The position numbers and the translations under genes are program-made. The notes under the pieces are model-generated. The model was given only the letters and a program-made list of their open reading frames with translations, did no database searches and was not told where the DNA came from. Positions 7,162-9,566 of a stretch of DNA of 9,566 nt are shown here, piece after piece. Position 1 is the stretch's first letter. The number at the start of each line of letters is the position of its first letter. Source of the DNA: Anaerotignum sp. (lineage in GTDB: Bacteria; Bacillota; Clostridia; Lachnospirales; Anaerotignaceae); the NCBI GenBank assembly GCA_017442465.1, contig JAFRZQ010000156.1:1-9566 (forward strand), written 5' to 3'.

Positions 7162-7625
7162 AGGGTATCACCTGTCAGATAAGCCAGGATCTCAGCAGCG
7201 TTGGTATCAGGTTTTACCTTAGGCATAGCTTTTTCTATGATGCCCTGCTCATCGATAATATAGGTAGAACGAACGACGCCGAAGCTGGTTTTGCCGTAGA
7301 GCTTCTTTTCTTTCCATACATCATATGCCTGGATCGCCTGCAGTTCAGGGTCCGAAAGAAGAATAAAGGGCAATTCATACTTCTGCGCAAACTTCAGATG
7401 GGATGCTACAGAATCCTTACTGATACCGATCACGATGATATCATTGTTTTTGAATGCTTCATAACTCTGCGCAAAAGCACATGCCTGGCGGCTGCAGCCG
7501 GGGGTATTATCCTTGGGATAGAAATATAAAACGACTTTTTTGCCGAGGAAATCAGACAGGCTGATCTGTTCTCCGTTTTTGTCTAATAATGTAAAATCAG
7601 GGGCTTTGGTTCCTGCTTCCAGCAT
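7158..7625 (-). CDS. bcp: Thiol peroxidase Bcp / PrxQ-type peroxiredoxin
   Basis: This is a cytoplasmic peroxiredoxin that reduces hydrogen peroxide and organic peroxides with thioredoxin-type donors. The 155-residue thioredoxin fold carries the peroxidatic Cys44 in YPKDNTPGCS and a resolving Cys49 five residues on, the atypical 2-Cys PrxQ pattern. Arg121 in VRSTYIIDE is the usual active-site arginine region. The frame extends to GTG 7634, but AAGGAG (7639-7634 on this strand) overlaps that codon and lies eight bases before ATG 7625, which I therefore take as the start. The stop overlaps the yaaA start. A well-formed promoter lies about 35 bases upstream. Confidence 0.95.
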   Translation of the reverse strand: MLEAGTKAPDFTLLDKNGEQISLSDFLGKKVVLYFYPKDNTPGCSRQACAFAQSYEAFKNNDIIVIGISKDSVASHLKFAQKYELPFILLSDPELQAIQAYDVWKEKKLYGKTSFGVVRSTYIIDEQGIIEKAMPKVKPDTNAAEILAYLTGDTL

Positions 7626-7659
7626 GATGATCACTCCTTATGGTATTGGATTTTGTTAT

Positions 7660-7688
7660 ATTGTATCAGACCATAAGCATTTCTGCAA
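7660..7688 (-). promoter_or_regulatory. Promoter of bcp-yaaA
   Basis: On the minus strand, TTGCAG (7688-7683), a 17-base spacer and TACAAT (7665-7660) preceded by TGA give a sigma-A type promoter with an extended -10. Transcription would start near 7653, about 28 bases before the bcp ATG. I looked for a PerR box (TTATAATnATTATAA) and found no convincing match. Confidence 0.7.
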
Positions 7689-7692
7689 TTGT

Positions 7693-7707
7693 ATAGTGAC
7701 AAACTAT
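7693..7707. promoter_or_regulatory. Inverted repeat upstream of the bcp -35
   Basis: ATAGT-GACAA-ACTAT is a 5-5-5 inverted repeat that ends five bases before the -35 of bcp. The sequence ATAGTGACA recurs at 7836-7844, over the -10 of the divergent gene. This could be a regulator site. No factor is identified. Confidence 0.35.
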
Positions 7708-7808
7708 GAATTTATTTTTGTTTATAAATAGCATGTTTGCGGCACATAAAATGATCTGGAGGACTGCTGGATAAAGATAACTCTATAGTATCATTGGAGA
7801 TGAGAAAC

Positions 7809-7837
7809 TTGAATGGAAAACTATTCTGAAATATAAT
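7809..7837 (+). promoter_or_regulatory. Promoter of the 360-residue unknown gene
   Basis: TTGAAT (7809-7814), a 17-base spacer and a consensus TATAAT (7832-7837) form a strong sigma-A promoter. Transcription would start near 7844, giving a leader of about 58 bases. The rest of the region from 7626 to 7901 holds only this promoter, that of bcp and the small repeats listed; I see no gene in it. Confidence 0.75.
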
Positions 7838-7854
7838 AGTGACATAGTAGTATG

Positions 7855-7877
7855 GCTCCCATGATAGTGCAGGGAGC
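7855..7877 (+). promoter_or_regulatory. Small hairpin in the leader of the unknown gene
   Basis: GCTCCC (7855-7860) and GGGAGC (7872-7877) form a 6-pair stem with an 11-base loop, between the predicted start of transcription and the ribosome site. There is no T-run. Its function is unknown; it may stabilise the transcript end. Confidence 0.35.
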
Positions 7878-7901
7878 TGTAGATGAGGAAGTGAGAACGA
7901 A

Positions 7902-8984
7902 ATGGAAAGAATGACAGAGGTTTCTGCGAAGCAGTGGGACTTTATCACAAGGGACAACCTGACTGCCCGTGAAGCGGTGGACTTTTTGAAGAATGGTATA
8001 CGAGTTCGTACTTTTGACGATAACTTAAAGGAAATCAGCGGAATAGAGGAATATGAAAATTTGCTGGTGGATGGTTTGTATCGGATCCAATCCGGTAAAA
8101 CTGGGGAGATTCAGCTGATCAGTCTGAAAAGAAAGGTGCGAAATTGGGTTGATGGGAAAAATCTGCCTTCGGACAGAGAAGAAGTGTTCCAAATCTGTTT
8201 TGCTATGGGGTTTGATTTAGAACAGTCTGAACGGTTGCTATCTCGTTTGACGGAACAGGGCATCCATTATAGAAACGGGCGGGAAGCAATATTTGCCTAT
8301 TGCTTGAAGTATCATTTGTATTATCAGGATGCCGTACAGATGGCAGATCAATTCATTGACCGTAGCAGGATGAGAGAGGGCAGCATGGAACCTCTGACCC
8401 ATATTATGGAGGAAGAATTTCAGAAAGTGCGGGGGAAAGAGGATTTCTTTTGCTTTCTAATGAATCATCGAATGCAGATGGGGGACAGCCATAATACAGC
8501 ATATTCCTATTTTACAAAAATGCTTGCTCTTCTTTCGGGAGAAAAGTTGGCAGATGAAGGAAAACGTTCTATGGAATATATTGCAGATCATTATCTGAGG
8601 ATGAATATGCCTTTAGATAAAAAAACTTCCGGATATACTACTGTCCAGAAGATCGTGAAAAAATACTGGCCTGGGGCCAGAAATATTAAAGCTATGAAAA
8701 GCCGCAGTGAAGATGTGAACAGAAAGACCCTTCTGCTGTTATATATTGTTACTGGAGGGATGTTTGATGAAACATATACAGAATTGGATGAGGAATATAT
8801 AGATGCGGCAAAATTTCTGGAAATGCACTGTAAACGTATGAATCAGATGCTGCGTGATTGTGGCATGGCGCGTATTGATCCAAGAAATATTTTTGACTGT
8901 CTGATTCTTTACTGCCTTCGCCCTGAGGATGAAATGTTTATGAGCGACCGCATGCAGTCGCTCATAAAAGAATTGTTTGAATAG
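7902..8984 (+). CDS. Unknown protein with XRE-like helical segment and duplicated RN-x7-YCL motif
   Basis: I do not recognise a named function. The 360-residue protein is soluble, with no signal peptide or membrane segment, and appears mainly helical. Residues 75-113 (LKRKVRNWVDGKNLPS, then ICFAMGFDLEQSERLL) resemble the last helices of a Cro/C1 helix-turn-helix, where the recognition part would be degenerate. The stretch RN-x7-YCL occurs twice, at 124-135 and at 328-339, each after a leucine-rich helix and a Gly, which suggests an internal duplication of a helical unit. The C-terminal shape (DPRN, ILYCL, SDRM) recalls a widespread family of uncharacterised clostridial proteins. ATG 7902 is preceded by AAGTGAG with six bases of spacing and a weaker GAGG; ATG 7911 is possible. 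It has its own strong promoter, is divergent from bcp and convergent with the XRE gene. Confidence 0.82.
   Translation: MERMTEVSAKQWDFITRDNLTAREAVDFLKNGIRVRTFDDNLKEISGIEEYENLLVDGLYRIQSGKTGEIQLISLKRKVRNWVDGKNLPSDREEVFQICFAMGFDLEQSERLLSRLTEQGIHYRNGREAIFAYCLKYHLYYQDAVQMADQFIDRSRMREGSMEPLTHIMEEEFQKVRGKEDFFCFLMNHRMQMGDSHNTAYSYFTKMLALLSGEKLADEGKRSMEYIADHYLRMNMPLDKKTSGYTTVQKIVKKYWPGARNIKAMKSRSEDVNRKTLLLLYIVTGGMFDETYTELDEEYIDAAKFLEMHCKRMNQMLRDCGMARIDPRNIFDCLILYCLRPEDEMFMSDRMQSLIKELFE
8937..8968. repeat. 12-bp perfect inverted repeat inside the 3' end of the unknown gene
   Basis: Bases 8937-8948 and 8957-8968 are exact inverted copies around CGCATGCA, itself containing the palindrome GCATGC. The repeat lies within the last coding codons of the unknown gene, 16 bases before its stop. 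Neither strand has a T-run after the stem, so it is a weak terminator at best. It is the only strong hairpin between the convergent genes. Confidence 0.7.
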
Positions 8985-8987
8985 ATT

Positions 8988-9314
8988 TTAGAGTTGGTGT
9001 GATAAACCTTTCATATATACGATAGCAAGTGCCTGTTCTTCTGGTGTTAATACATCAAAAAGAGCAAGGCACTCTTTTTGTTTTTGAGACAGTGCAACAG
9101 GGGCATCTTCTGTATTGAAAAACTGAAGCAGGGAAATGCCAAAGCCATTGCATAGTTTTCTTACAGTAGATAAGGAGGGCTGATTTTCCTTTAGTATCAT
9201 GGTATTTAATGTGGAATAGGGGATCTCGGAACGTTTTGCCAGTTCATAATAAGAAAATCCCCGTTTTTCACACAATTCTTTGATTCTTGCGTTTACATTG
9301 AATTCCTGCGACAT
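8988..9314 (-). CDS. Small XRE-family (Cro/C1) transcriptional regulator
   Basis: The 108-residue protein has a complete helix-turn-helix of the HTH_3 type at about residues 9-66 (IKELCEKRGFSYYELAKRS, then IPYSTLNTMI and LCNGFGISLLQFF). A helical tail (LSQKQKECLALFDVLTPEEQ) follows that probably mediates dimerisation. ATG 9314 is preceded by AAAGGTGA with six bases of spacing. The gene reads away from the partial gene at 9513, and the 198 bases between them carry repeats that could be its operators. It converges on the unknown 360-residue gene with a gap of three bases. Such regulators are common both as housekeeping factors and at the edges of mobile elements; nothing here decides between the two. 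Confidence 0.9.
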   Translation of the reverse strand: MSQEFNVNARIKELCEKRGFSYYELAKRSEIPYSTLNTMILKENQPSLSTVRKLCNGFGISLLQFFNTEDAPVALSQKQKECLALFDVLTPEEQALAIVYMKGLSHQL

Positions 9315-9336
9315 ATCGTGTCACCTTTCCTGAATG

Positions 9337-9406
9337 ATCGTTATAGTATTCTGTTTGCATTTTACCTTTTTTATTCCGAAAAACATAGATGAATATAATC
9401 GTTATA
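9337..9406. repeat. Direct repeat ATCGTTATA x2, one within a TATAA-TCG-TTATA dyad
   Basis: ATCGTTATA occurs at 9337-9345 and 9398-9406, 61 bases apart, which is close to six helical turns. The second copy is part of the inverted repeat TATAA-TCG-TTATA (9394-9406). Both lie between the XRE start and the divergent gene, a typical place for self-repression by an XRE protein. I could not assign a convincing promoter to the XRE gene itself. Confidence 0.45.
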
Positions 9407-9415
9407 ATTAGGACG

Positions 9416-9458
9416 GAAAAACGTTGCAAGAAAAAAGTTGAACGGAAAAAATTTGCAA
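9416..9458 (+). repeat. Three tandem 14-15 bp iterons of GAAAAA-nn-TTG-nA type
   Basis: Units begin at 9416 (GAAAAACGTTGCAA), 9430 (GAAAAAAGTTGAAC) and 9445 (GAAAAAATTTGCAA). The first and third, with flanking ACG, match at 15 of 17 bases (9413-9429 and 9442-9458). They lie immediately upstream of a TATAAT (9464-9469) that could serve the gene at 9513, with TTGAAC (9438-9443) as a -35 at a long spacing of 20. The array probably binds a regulator. Confidence 0.5.
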
Positions 9459-9463
9459 TATTT

Positions 9464-9469
9464 TATAAT
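9464..9469 (+). promoter_or_regulatory. Candidate -10 of the partial gene at 9513
   Basis: A consensus TATAAT lies 43 bases before the ATG. The best -35, TTGAAC at 9438, is 20 bases away, too far for a strong constitutive promoter, which fits control through the iterons upstream. Confidence 0.45.
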
Positions 9470-9512
9470 TAAAAAATGGAAAGATTTCACCGATAAAAAG
9501 AGAGGACGGACT

Positions 9513-9566
9513 ATGCGAAAAGAAGACTTACAGGCAAAAATAAACCAAGCAGACCATACAGCAGAG
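9513..9566 (+). CDS. Start of an unknown protein, cut by window end
   Basis: ATG 9513 follows AAGAGAGGA with about six bases of spacing and opens a frame of 18 codons (MRKEDLQAKINQADHTAE) that runs to the last base. The start is hydrophilic and helical, with no signal peptide. The fragment is too short to name. Its good ribosome site and the structured promoter region upstream support a real gene, divergent from the XRE regulator, that heads a cluster outside the window. Confidence 0.65.
   Translation, partial: MRKEDLQAKINQADHTAE

Noticed and set aside
7626..7634. GTG 7634 as the bcp start
   Set aside because: It overlaps the AAGGAG ribosome site; ATG 7625 has proper spacing and fits the family N terminus.
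7650..7720. PerR box for bcp-yaaA
   Set aside because: No stretch comes close to TTATAATnATTATAA on either strand.
7712..7957. 81-residue minus-strand open frame across the divergent promoter region
   Set aside because: It overlaps two good promoters and the start of the unknown gene, and has no ribosome site or family resemblance.
7902..9566. Toxin-antitoxin pair formed by the unknown gene and the XRE gene
   Set aside because: The genes are convergent, not in one operon, and the 360-residue protein shows no toxin motif.
1..9566. CRISPR array, tRNA, rRNA, insertion sequence or integrase
   Set aside because: No repeat-spacer pattern, tRNA cloverleaf, transposase or recombinase motif was seen on either strand.

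Overview
The window looks like chromosomal DNA of a low-to-moderate GC Firmicute, most likely an anaerobic Clostridia member of Lachnospiraceae type. The evidence is the pcrA-ligA gene pair, AGGAGG-type ribosome binding sites, TTGnnn/TATAAT promoters, compact intrinsic terminators and the particular variants of LigA, NudC and the LTA-synthase-like sulfatase. No rRNA, tRNA, CRISPR array, transposase or integrase was found.

Layout. (1) 1-2699: the 3' end of pcrA (UvrD-family helicase, with motifs V and VI and the C-terminal Tudor-like domain) runs directly into ligA (NAD-dependent DNA ligase). This is a DNA repair/replication operon closed by a strong terminator. The LigA has several substitutions at normally essential positions. 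(2) 2700-3830: a LysR-type regulator with its own extended -10 promoter, two adjacent T-N11-A dyads that look like autoregulatory operators, and a 3' hairpin. (3) 3838-6394: a NudC-type Nudix hydrolase, a structured 124-base spacer, then a membrane-anchored phosphoglycerol-transferase-like sulfatase, closed by a 13-bp bidirectional terminator. (4) 7690-6406, minus strand: bcp (PrxQ-type peroxiredoxin) and yaaA (peroxide-stress/iron protein) are joined by an ATGA stop-start overlap, with a good promoter upstream. This is a compact peroxide-defence operon. (5) 7690-9566: a more AT-rich stretch that looks accessory. It holds a 360-residue protein of unknown function with an XRE-like helical segment and an internally repeated RN-x7-YCL motif, a convergent 108-residue XRE regulator only 3 bases away, a 198-base divergent regulatory region with repeats, and the first 18 codons of an unknown gene cut by the window end.

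The first four blocks are ordinary housekeeping functions (genome maintenance, nucleotide and cap hygiene, envelope polymer modification, peroxide defence). The last 2 kb is the least explained part: two putative DNA-binding proteins, at least two repeated DNA motifs, and the start of a gene cluster that continues outside the window. No complete novel system can be demonstrated here.
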